Assembly: GCA_965200925.1 (NCBI GenBank)
Contig: OZ241738.1
Coordinates: 1,116,001-1,180,000 of the forward strand
DNA from: WTGU01 sp965200925
GTDB taxonomy: Bacteria > Pseudomonadota > Alphaproteobacteria > UBA828
DNA: 64,000 bases
Direction: 5' to 3'
Below are positions 17,201-23,393 of the stretch, in pieces; the first letter of the stretch is position 1; each line of letters opens with the position of its first letter. Position numbers and translations under genes: made by a program. Below the pieces are notes generated by a model. The model searched no databases. It had not been told where the DNA came from and was given only the letters and a program-made list of their open reading frames with translations.

Positions 17201-17439
17201 CGACGCTGACGAGCGTCTTCGGGATGCTGCCCTTGGTGCTCTTCCCCGGCGCCGGCTCCGAGCTCTACCGCGGGCTCGGCTCGGTGGTGATCGGCGGCCT
17301 CGCGCTTTCGGCGGTACTGACGCTGCTGATCGTCCCGCCCCTGCTGGCGGTGGTCTCGACGGGCCGGCGGGGCCGGCGCGAGACGCTGGAGGCCACTCCT
17401 TCCGCGGGCCCTTCCGCCGGCCGGGCAAACGCGGGGTGA
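14224..17439 (+). CDS. RND-family efflux pump, inner-membrane permease
   Basis: A 1,071-residue proton-driven RND exporter with the usual layout: an N-terminal membrane helix (about 10-30), a large periplasmic porter loop, a helix bundle, a second porter loop and a C-terminal helix bundle. TM4 reads G-I-A-F-A-V-G-M-V-V-D410-A411-A-I-V-V-L-E-N. Only one of the two adjacent acidic residues of AcrB-type pumps (D407-D408) is present, as in CusA-like pumps. The substrate cannot be told. The gene follows its adaptor, and no outer-membrane channel gene is adjacent. Its stop overlaps the GTG of endonuclease V (GTGA). Confidence 0.9.
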   Translation: MNPIRLAINRPIAVVAAVLMALMFGFIALQTIPIQLTPDVRKPVLTVNTWWPGAAPAEVEREIVNRQEEVLKGLEGLNRMVSSSNDGVGEIELEFNVGSDMDRALVLVANRLDRVSDKPDDAAEPVIGSAGSEDQPIAWFILTRQPGNERDIHTYGDFVEDTIRERIERVPGVSRVNMFGGTTRELRVTVDPERMARYGLTVTEIAGALRRANASISAGAVDEGKRRYVVRTDGALNTPERVAGVVLRSAQDPATGRLGRVTVGDIATIAYRYKEPAARIRLLGEPALAINAVRDTGANVIETMAGIREAVAELNGGPIPQAGLVLQQVYDETIYIDSAIDLVQQNIYVGGALAALVLLLFLRSFPATLIISIAIPVSVIGSFVAMAALGRSINVVSLAGIAFAVGMVVDAAIVVLENIYRLRQNGYGRLEAAYFGARQVWGAVFVSAATTVLVFVPILVMELEAGQLFRDIAVAISVSVVLSLLVANTVIPSMASRILGRGRRGAADAAPHRLRLPLLDGAAALFVRAVLGFTGWVVRRRWRAGLVALVVCGGALYVFWLLLPRLDYLPTGNRNLVFGIVLPPPGYNLETTTGIARSVEEAVRPHWASETGPEAAPGQPPKMQRFFFVTFRDQAFVGAISVDANRAGELIEPIRRPVFREPGTFGFISQASLFGRGIGGGRKIDVDISGPDLEATLAVASQATGLIARVLPFDLGNQFRPRPGLELGAPEVRLLPDPVRLGDNGVSASEFGATIEAYNDGLKVDDVTIDAKRLDLVLAGPVAHVGRTQGIDSLPVVTRTGAIVPARSLADIAVTAGPTEIRHVERERTVTLEIRPAADIPLEVALERLETQVVQALESQGLPPGVKIRLSGTADDLEATWDAMAINLVIAIAIVYLIMAVLFESFVYPFVIMLSVPLAAAGGVLGLAGINLHSFQPLDMLTLLGFVILIGIVVNNAILLVHQTLFHIREEGMAVADAIVEATGNRIRPIFMSTLTSVFGMLPLVLFPGAGSELYRGLGSVVIGGLALSAVLTLLIVPPLLAVVSTGRRGRRETLEATPSAGPSAGRANAG

Positions 17440-18128
17440 CGGCGCATTCCTGGGCGCTTTCGCCGAAGGAGGCGGTTGCGCTCCAGAAGCGGCTCGCGCG
17501 CGCCGTCGTGCGGTCGGACCGGCTCGGCCCCGGCGGGCGGCGCGGCCTGAAGCGGGTCGCCGGCCTCGACGTGGCCTTCGCCGATTCCGGGCGAATCACC
17601 CGGGCGGCGGCGGTGCTCCTCACCTGGCCCGGCCTTGCGCTCCTCGACCACGCGCGAATCGAGCGCCCGACGACCTTTCCCTACGTCCCGGGCCTGCTGT
17701 CCTTCCGCGAGGTGCCGGCGCTGCTGGAGGCGGTGGGCCGGCTCGGCCAGGCGCCCGACCTCGTCTTCTGCGACGGCCACGGCTACGCCCATCCGCGGCG
17801 CTTCGGGCTGGCCTGCCATCTCGGCCTGTGGCTGGACCTGCCCGCCATCGGCGTCGCGAAATCGCGGCTCACCGGGCGGCATACGGAACCCGGCCCGGCG
17901 AAGGGAGCGTTCACGTGGCTGCTGGCGGCGGGCCCGCCCCGCCCCGGCGAGCGCATCGGCGCCGTGCTGCGGACCCGCGAGCGGGTGCGGCCGGTCTACG
18001 TCTCGGCCGGGCACAGGGTCTCCCTGCGCACGGCGCTGGCGTTGACGCTGGTCTGTACGACCCGCTACCGGCTGCCCGAGCCCGTCAGGCTGGCCGACGC
18101 CCTCTCGAAGGCCGGGCGCGCGGGGTGA
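17436..18128 (+). CDS. nfi: endonuclease V
   Basis: DNA repair nuclease that cuts one base 3' of deoxyinosine and some other lesions. The product has 230 residues from a GTG start coupled to the pump gene by a four-base overlap. Catalytic residues are visible in family context: D45 (V-A-G-L-D-V-A-F), E92 (Y-V-P-G-L-L-S-F-R-E) and D113 (F-C-D-G-H-G-Y-A-H-P-R-R-F-G). The I-G-V-A-K-S-R-L-T-G block is also intact. There is no obvious functional tie to efflux; the operon position may only reflect packing. It converges on the next gene with six bases between stops. Confidence 0.93.
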   Translation: MTAHSWALSPKEAVALQKRLARAVVRSDRLGPGGRRGLKRVAGLDVAFADSGRITRAAAVLLTWPGLALLDHARIERPTTFPYVPGLLSFREVPALLEAVGRLGQAPDLVFCDGHGYAHPRRFGLACHLGLWLDLPAIGVAKSRLTGRHTEPGPAKGAFTWLLAAGPPRPGERIGAVLRTRERVRPVYVSAGHRVSLRTALALTLVCTTRYRLPEPVRLADALSKAGRAG

Positions 18129-18134
18129 GGCCGG

Positions 18135-18335
18135 TCACGCGAGGCCGTCGCCACGCTCCGCCGCTGAATCGGTACCTGCGTCGCCCTCGGCCGGCGCGTC
18201 GGCCGGCGTCCCCGCCTTTTCCTGCCTGCGCAGCTCCGCCCGCTCGGCCTTGAGCTTGGCGCGGGCAGCCTTCCTGGCGGCCTTGTTGCGCTCGCGTTCG
18301 AGGCGCGCGAAACGGTAGTTGGGCTTGCGTGCCAT
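18135..18335 (-). CDS. small basic protein next to cspA
   Basis: A 66-residue protein beginning M-A-R-K-P-N-Y-R-F-A-R-L-E-R-E-R-N-K-A-A. Its N-terminal 40 residues are very rich in Lys/Arg/Ala/Glu and should form a charged helix, while the C-terminal third is acidic and Gly/Ala-rich. I recognise the N-terminal pattern as one seen in small unnamed alphaproteobacterial proteins next to cold-shock genes, but no function is known to me. It lies 84 bases downstream of cspA on the same strand, beyond a strong hairpin. Confidence 0.65.
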   Translation of the reverse strand: MARKPNYRFARLERERNKAARKAARAKLKAERAELRRQEKAGTPADAPAEGDAGTDSAAERGDGLA

Positions 18336-18369
18336 GGTCCCTTCCAGATCGACGCCCGGCCACGGCCTC

Positions 18370-18394
18370 GCGCCCCCGGCCGTGCCGGGGGCGC
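18370..18394 (-). terminator. strong GC hairpin between cspA and the small basic protein gene
   Basis: An 11-bp perfect stem (GCGCCCCCGGC / GCCGGGGGCGC) with a 3-base loop lies 25 bases after the cspA stop. There is no following T-run, so it may be a partial terminator or an RNA-stability element rather than a full intrinsic terminator. Confidence 0.5.
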
Positions 18395-18419
18395 GCTGCT
18401 CGGGCCGGTGCGCGGCGGC

Positions 18420-18629
18420 TCAGTCGAGGACGACGAGATTCTCGGCGGAGGCCCGGCCGTCACGCCCCGGCGTCAGATCGTACTGGACCTTCTGGCCCTC
18501 GCGCAGGCCGTCGAGGCCCGCCCGCTCGACCGCGGAGATGTGGACGAACGCATCCTTGGAACCGTCGCTCGGCTGGATGAAGCCGTAACCCTTGACCGTG
18601 TTGAACCACTTCACCGTTCCCGTAGCCAT
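18420..18629 (-). CDS. cspA: cold-shock protein
   Basis: A 69-residue single-stranded nucleic-acid chaperone of the CspA family. RNP1 is K-G-Y-G-F-I-Q and RNP2 is A-F-V-H-I-S-A, on the usual OB-fold scaffold starting M-A-T-G-T-V-K-W-F-N. AAGGAG five bases before the ATG is an ideal ribosome-binding site. The stretch upstream (18630-18818) has no gene and would supply a long leader, as is common for cold-shock genes. I could not pick a convincing promoter in it. Confidence 0.95.
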   Translation of the reverse strand: MATGTVKWFNTVKGYGFIQPSDGSKDAFVHISAVERAGLDGLREGQKVQYDLTPGRDGRASAENLVVLD

Positions 18630-18818
18630 GGCTACTCCTTCTCGCGTTGTGAAACGCCCATGCCTCGCTCACGCGGCATCGCGAGCATGGGGGCGCAGCG
18701 TGCTCCGGAGTAGCTTGGCTGACAGTTCGCGAAGATACAGCGAGGCCACGTGCGACCGGTCGGCCCCTTGATTGGGCCATCGCCCGCCGATTTGCAAGGG
18801 GTTTTTCGGCGCGCCTGA

Positions 18819-20471
18819 TCAGCCGGTCCGCTTGAGCGGGTGCAAGGCCCATTTGACGGTGGTGGCCTCCTGGACGGGGCCGGTCAACACCACCTGGGAG
18901 GCGCGGCGGCGAGTCGCGCCGTCGCCGGCATAGACGCTTTCGTTCACGCCGAGCGCGGCACCGGCGGCGCGGAGCCGCCAGACGGCGCCGCTCGGCAGGC
19001 GCAGCAGGGCGGCGTCGCGATCCTCCGTCATCATGCATTCCACGCTCGGGTGCAGATGGAAGCGCACGGCGAATTCCCGCCCCTGCTTCCGCCGCCGCTC
19101 GACCTGCATCAAGGTGTCCTCGCCGCGGATGTCGCCGCCGCCGGCGGCGGCGTAGAGGCGGCGCCGGTGGATCAGGCCGAGGGACTCGAGATAGCCGTCG
19201 TGGCGCGCGTCGAGCCAGCTCGCGCCGTCGCGGTCATGCCGCTCGACCTCGACCTTGGTCGGGCCGTGCGCGATGCCGCCATCGTCCCTCAGGGCCGCCG
19301 TGTTGGTGTCGTCCACGGTGAGCGTGCTGTGGGCCGCGGTGGCGCGCAGCGCCCGGCGCCATGCCGCGTCGCCGCCGCGCCAGTCGCCGCAATTGACCAC
19401 GAGGCGCTCCGCGCCGACGCTGATCTCGAAGCCGAACGTGCCGGCATGGGCCCAGCGCCCGGCGGCGGGGGGCCGGCCCATGTCCGCGATCAGCGTCGCG
19501 CGCTTCCCCTCGATGCGGCGGAAGCCGGTCTCGGTCGCATCGAGCAGGACGGGGCCTTCGGCCGGCGCGCGGGCCAGGGCGAGATCGACGAGCCATCGCT
19601 CCTCCTCGACGCCGGCGTTGAAGAGCGCGAGCCGGCCGTCGCCGTGGCGGAACATGCGCAGCGCCGGCGCCAGCCGGGTGAGACCGGCGGCAAGCGCCGG
19701 AGGCGCGGGGCGGCCCGCCGCGTCGAGGGTCTCGCGCAGTTCGGCAAGATGGCGCATGGCTGCCAGATGCGCGGACGGATTACGCTCGACGTGGCCGCCG
19801 TCCTTCAGCACCTGCCGCTTCAACGCCGCCTCCAGGAGCTTGAGGCCGTGGGCCGCGCGGCGCTCGCCTTCGGGCAGGCAGATGCCGCCCTGGACCAGCC
19901 CCTTGCAGGCGATGATCTCGGGCAGCCCCGCCCGCGCGCCGCGGGCGGCGTGGGCCAGACGGCGCGCGTGCAGATCGAGCGCCCGGTAGAAGCGCCGGGC
20001 GAAATCGTCGTCGGCGCCGCGCAGGAGAAACGCGCCATGGGCGAGCCAGGACGAGAGCCGCTGCCCCACGAGCTCGGGCCGCCAGGGCCCCGCGCGGTCG
20101 ACGTTGCGGTGCTGGCGCAGCCAGTCGAGCACCATCGCGCGGCCGCGCTCCGGCGCCCGCACCGCGCCCGCTGCGCGCAGATCGCGCAGCCAGGCGAAGC
20201 CGTGGAGCTCGGCGAACCAGTATTCGCCGGCCTCCCGGTGCTGCCACGGGATGCCGTCGCCCAGGTCGGCCGCGCGGACCGTCTGGCCGCCGAAGTCGTA
20301 GGTGCTCGCGAGCAACGCCGCGCCGCGCCCGGCGGCGCCGGGAACGAGATCGAGCGGCGCGTGGAGGAGCCGGTCGGGCGCGCGGCCCGCGAGCGGCGCC
20401 GCGGAGCGACGGCCCAGCCGGCGCAGGGAATCGAGGAAGCCGCCGGGCGCCTGCCTTTCCCGGTCGCTCAT
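18819..20471 (-). CDS. heparinase II/III-family protein
   Basis: A 550-residue protein with an alpha-helical N-terminal domain (about 60-300, including Y-W-F-A-E-L-H-G-F-A-W-L-R-D) and a C-terminal beta-sandwich heparinase II/III domain (about 330-540; G-R-W-A-H-A-G-T-F-G-F-E-I and T-A-A-H-S-T-L-T-V-D-D-T-N). The family contains polysaccharide lyases, but alphaproteobacterial members next to rpe are not characterised as lyases on any known substrate. No signal peptide is evident. It starts 13 bases after the rpe stop, so the two form an operon. Confidence 0.85.
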   Translation of the reverse strand: MSDRERQAPGGFLDSLRRLGRRSAAPLAGRAPDRLLHAPLDLVPGAAGRGAALLASTYDFGGQTVRAADLGDGIPWQHREAGEYWFAELHGFAWLRDLRAAGAVRAPERGRAMVLDWLRQHRNVDRAGPWRPELVGQRLSSWLAHGAFLLRGADDDFARRFYRALDLHARRLAHAARGARAGLPEIIACKGLVQGGICLPEGERRAAHGLKLLEAALKRQVLKDGGHVERNPSAHLAAMRHLAELRETLDAAGRPAPPALAAGLTRLAPALRMFRHGDGRLALFNAGVEEERWLVDLALARAPAEGPVLLDATETGFRRIEGKRATLIADMGRPPAAGRWAHAGTFGFEISVGAERLVVNCGDWRGGDAAWRRALRATAAHSTLTVDDTNTAALRDDGGIAHGPTKVEVERHDRDGASWLDARHDGYLESLGLIHRRRLYAAAGGGDIRGEDTLMQVERRRKQGREFAVRFHLHPSVECMMTEDRDAALLRLPSGAVWRLRAAGAALGVNESVYAGDGATRRRASQVVLTGPVQEATTVKWALHPLKRTG

Positions 20472-20484
20472 GGGCGCGGGAGGG

Positions 20485-21174
20485 CTACGAAGCGGGCGCG
20501 CGGCCGCCCTCGGCCGCCGCCCTCAAGCGGGCGAGATTGTCGCGATAGGCCGCCCGGCCGCCGCCGAAGCTCGCCGTGCCGGCGACCAGCACGTCGGCGC
20601 CGGCGGCGACGGCGGCGGGCACCGTGTCCGCGTCGATCCCGCCGTCGACCGCGAGATCGACGGCGCGCCCGCAGCCCTCGATCAGGCGCCGCAAGGCGCG
20701 AATCTTGCGCAGCTGGCCGGCGATGAAGCGCTGGCCGCCGAAGCCCGGGTTCACCGTCATCGCCAGCACCAGATCGACATCGTCCAGCACCGGCTCGACG
20801 GCCGCCGCCGGCGTCGCCGGATTGAGCGCGACTCCCGCCCGCTTGCCGGCCGCCCGGATGCGCTGGAGCGTCCGGTGCAGATGCGGCCCCGCCTCGGCAT
20901 GGACGGTGAGGCGATCCGCGCCCGCCTCGGCGAAGGCCTCGACGAAAGGGTCCGCCGGGCGGACCATGAGATGGACGTCGAAAGGCAGCGCGCTGTGGGG
21001 CCGCAGCGCCGCGACCATGGCCGCGCCCATCGTCAGGCTGGGGACGAAGTGCCCGTCCATCACGTCGACATGGATCATGTCGGCGCCGGCGTCGGAAATG
21101 GCCCGCACCTCCGCGCCGAGGCGCGCGTGGTCCGCCGCCAGAATGGAGGCTGCGAGGCGGACCTTCCGGCGCAT
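20485..21174 (-). CDS. rpe: ribulose-phosphate 3-epimerase
   Basis: Interconverts ribulose-5-phosphate and xylulose-5-phosphate in the pentose-phosphate pathway. The 229-residue TIM-barrel protein has L-A-A-S-I-L-A-A-D-H-A-R-L-G at the N-terminus, the metal/catalytic block H-V-D-V-M-D-G-H-F-V-P-S-L-T, D-V-H-L-M-V, M-T-V-N-P-G-F-G-G-Q-R-F and the phosphate-binding A-V-D-G-G-I. The length is normal. It is followed by the heparinase-like gene and preceded on the same strand by the outer-membrane barrel gene, across 39 bases. Confidence 0.95.
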   Translation of the reverse strand: MRRKVRLAASILAADHARLGAEVRAISDAGADMIHVDVMDGHFVPSLTMGAAMVAALRPHSALPFDVHLMVRPADPFVEAFAEAGADRLTVHAEAGPHLHRTLQRIRAAGKRAGVALNPATPAAAVEPVLDDVDLVLAMTVNPGFGGQRFIAGQLRKIRALRRLIEGCGRAVDLAVDGGIDADTVPAAVAAGADVLVAGTASFGGGRAAYRDNLARLRAAAEGGRAPAS

Positions 21175-21213
21175 GGCGCGGTGGTACCAGCCTGGCCGCG
21201 GCGTCGCAAGCCG

Positions 21214-22059
21214 TCAGTCGAACCGGTGCACGACCGCGAGGCGCATCACGCCAAGCCTGTTTTCGATCGTGTAGGAAACGGGCCGGCGCGGGCTGCCGTT
21301 GCCGCAGCAACGGTCGTTGCCGGAAAGGTTCGCGCGATGGGTGGTCCGCCCGAAATCCAGATACAGGCCTTCCAGCCGCAAGGCCCAGCCGTCGGCCAGG
21401 GCGGTCTCGACGCCCGCGCCGAGCGTCCAGCCCACTTCCGTCGAAGCGTCGCGGAAGGAGTCGTCCGGGTCCGGCCGCCACGGCGTGGGGCGCGGCGGCT
21501 CGACGCTGCGATCGCGGCCCCGGTCGAGATCGGTCAAGGCGTTCTCGATCCGCGCGACCGCCAGCCCCGCGGCGGCGAAGAGCGTCGTCGCCGACCCTGC
21601 CGCCCGCTCGATCCCGGCGCGCGCCGTGGCGATCCAGCGGAACGTGGAAACCACCGTCTCGTCCGCGCCGCCCGGCGGCGGCTGGACGGAGACGAGGTTG
21701 GGGTCGATGCGGTTCGTCGTCGCCGACGGGCCGCCGAAGGCGCCGTCGAGCTCGAGCCGGAGCGGCACGCCGCCGACGGCGAGCCTCTTGCCGACCAAGG
21801 CGCCGCCCATGAAGGCGCTGTCGCGGTACGCCACGGCCCAACCGGGATTTCCCCAGTTCGAGAAGCCGTCCCGGTCGACGATCCGGTTGTCCGCGCGGGC
21901 CACGCCGGCGAAGGCGCCCGCATAGGTCTCGCCCCAGGCGAAGGCCGCGCCCTCGGCGTTGGCGTCCTCGGCGTTGGCGCCAGCGCCGGCGAGCGCGAGC
22001 AGAGCGGGCAGCGCGAGCACCGCCGCCCATCGGAAACCGAAGCGGAGTCCCCTCCTCAT
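21214..22059 (-). CDS. outer-membrane beta-barrel protein
   Basis: A 281-residue exported protein. A signal peptide (about 1-30) with a small internal duplication (A-N-A-E-D-A-N-A-E) precedes alternating hydrophobic/polar strands with Gly turns. The chain ends in R-L-A-V-V-H-R-F-D, a partly conserved outer-membrane insertion signature (aromatic residue next to the end). The pattern W-G-E-T-Y-A-G-A-F-A-G-V-A near the mature N-terminus is typical of Omp25/porin-like families. C-C in N-D-R-C-C-G-N may form a loop disulfide. Function is unknown. Confidence 0.72.
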   Translation of the reverse strand: MRRGLRFGFRWAAVLALPALLALAGAGANAEDANAEGAAFAWGETYAGAFAGVARADNRIVDRDGFSNWGNPGWAVAYRDSAFMGGALVGKRLAVGGVPLRLELDGAFGGPSATTNRIDPNLVSVQPPPGGADETVVSTFRWIATARAGIERAAGSATTLFAAAGLAVARIENALTDLDRGRDRSVEPPRPTPWRPDPDDSFRDASTEVGWTLGAGVETALADGWALRLEGLYLDFGRTTHRANLSGNDRCCGNGSPRRPVSYTIENRLGVMRLAVVHRFD

Positions 22060-22226
22060 GGCCGTCCTCCCCCGGCGGCGCGCCGCCCGTCGAGCCGGGG
22101 CGCAGGGTAGCCGAGGCCCCTCCCCGTTCCAACCGCGGCCGGTCACGCCGTCGCCTGCTCCAGGCCGCGGCCTGCTCCGGAGAGCGGCACCCGGCAGGCC
22201 GGCGGCGGCGCAGGCGTTCGCGGGGG

Positions 22227-22532
22227 TTATCCGGCGGGGGCGCCGGGTCCGGACTTCGGCGCGGTGCGTTCGATCACGGTCTCCATGCCGACGATCAGGG
22301 CTTCGAGGGCGCGACGCTGATCGGCGGCTTCGCGGCGCTGGTCGGCGAGCGCCTGCATGGTCTCGGCGTGGCGGCGTTCGTCGGCTTCGCGCTGGTGATC
22401 GAGGATGGCGGCGCGATCCTTGTTGGCGCGGACCATGGCGCGGATGCCGTGCCAGATGCCGGCGGCGGCGGTGATGGCGGCGGTAGCGTTGGCGGCGGCG
22501 ATGACGAGGCTTCCGGTCTCGAATCCGGTCAT
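22227..22532 (-). CDS. small membrane-anchored coiled-coil protein
   Basis: An unrecognised 101-residue protein. One N-terminal hydrophobic segment (about 8-30, L-V-I-A-A-A-N-A-T-A-A-I-T-A-A-A-G-I-W) is followed by a strongly charged heptad-like helix (about 36-85: N-K-D-R-A-A-I-L-D-H-Q-R-E-A-D-E-R-R and Q-A-L-A-D-Q-R-R-E-A-A-D-Q-R-R). A GGAG eight bases before the ATG fits the start. The ATG overlaps the stop of a 27-codon ORF (ATGA). The shape resembles small anchored coiled-coil or holin-accessory proteins, but no family can be named. Confidence 0.55.
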   Translation of the reverse strand: MTGFETGSLVIAAANATAAITAAAGIWHGIRAMVRANKDRAAILDHQREADERRHAETMQALADQRREAADQRRALEALIVGMETVIERTAPKSGPGAPAG

Positions 22533-22612
22533 AGCCGGTTCTCCGGGCCGGCGGGTGGCGGCGCGCCAGGGGCGGCGTGGAGCCTGGGCATGGTGTCGAG
22601 GACGGCGTCCAT
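22529..22612 (-). CDS. possible 27-residue leader peptide
   Basis: A short ORF encoding MDAVLDTMPRLHAAPGAPPP followed by AGPENRL. It has a good Shine-Dalgarno (GGAGG) seven bases before the ATG and overlaps the next gene by ATGA, which suggests translational coupling. Whether a stable peptide is made cannot be told. Confidence 0.4.
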   Translation of the reverse strand: MDAVLDTMPRLHAAPGAPPPAGPENRL

Positions 22613-22769
22613 GCCGTCTCCCTCCGTATCGGCTCGCGTTCCTCATTACAGGTAAAAATTCCGGGCGCGGGCGTCAAGCCGCCGCCGGGTGCGACGGCGG
22701 AAAGCCCCTTGCGAAGGGCGCCGCCGGCACCGACATCGGGTATCGACCGGCGAGGCAAGGAGAAAGGCC

Positions 22770-23261
22770 ATGGCGACCATGCACCCAACCAGGATCGACA
22801 TCCCCGAGAACGCCCGCGCCGCGCTCGCCGGGCTGCTGAACGCCCGGCTGGCGGACGCCGTGGATCTGGCGACGCAGGCGAAACAGGCGCACTGGAACGT
22901 CAAGGGGCCGCACTTCATCGCGCTGCACGAGCTGTTCGACGCCATCCACGGGCGGATGCTGGCGCATACGGACGATCTGGCCGAGCGGGTCGCCGCGTTG
23001 GGCGGCACCGCGGAAGGAACCGCCAGGGCCGCGGCGGACGCCTCCACCCTGCCCCCCTACCCGCTCGACGTCGCGGATGGCAGCGCGCATGTCGCGGCCG
23101 TGAGCACCGCCCTCGCGGCCTTCGGGAAGAACCTCCGCGCGGCCATCGCCGAAGCGGCCCGGATCGGCGACGCCGACACGGAAGACCTCTTCATCGGCAT
23201 CTCGCGCGACATCGACAAGAACCTCTGGCTGGTGGAAGCCCACGCCCAGGCCGCCACCTGA
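22770..23261 (+). CDS. dps: Dps-family DNA-protecting ferritin-like protein
   Basis: A 163-residue Dps protein that should form a 12-mer, store iron at the ferroxidase site between subunits and protect DNA in starvation or oxidative stress. The family signature Q-A-H-W-N-V-K-G-P-H-F-I-A-L-H-E-L-F-D (about 41-59) carries the ferroxidase His and acidic ligands. The D-I-D-K-N-L-W-L-V-E-A-H tail is also typical. AAGGAG about eight bases ahead of 22770 decides the ATG over a more upstream one at 22689. The stop is followed by a GC palindrome (CGCGCCCGCGGGCGCG). Confidence 0.92.
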   Translation: MATMHPTRIDIPENARAALAGLLNARLADAVDLATQAKQAHWNVKGPHFIALHELFDAIHGRMLAHTDDLAERVAALGGTAEGTARAAADASTLPPYPLDVADGSAHVAAVSTALAAFGKNLRAAIAEAARIGDADTEDLFIGISRDIDKNLWLVEAHAQAAT

Positions 23262-23323
23262 ACGCCACGCGCCCGCGGGCGCGCGGGATGATTCTCACGG
23301 AGCAAGCAGAAATAATTTGCTTG

Positions 23324-23336
23324 CCCCCCCCCCCCC
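23324..23336 (+). repeat. C13 homopolymer upstream of the lipoprotein gene
   Basis: An uninterrupted run of thirteen C bases, 57 bases before the lipoprotein ATG. It is flanked by a short AT-rich stretch (AATAATTTGCTTG) and could form the spacer between TTGCTT (23317-23322) and TGTGAT (23341-23346), 18 bases apart. Length changes in such a tract would alter promoter spacing. Confidence 0.9.
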
Positions 23337-23393
23337 GTGGTGTGATGATGTGCCGTAGGGCTTTGCGCTATCGAACCGGAGGGGGATAAATTA

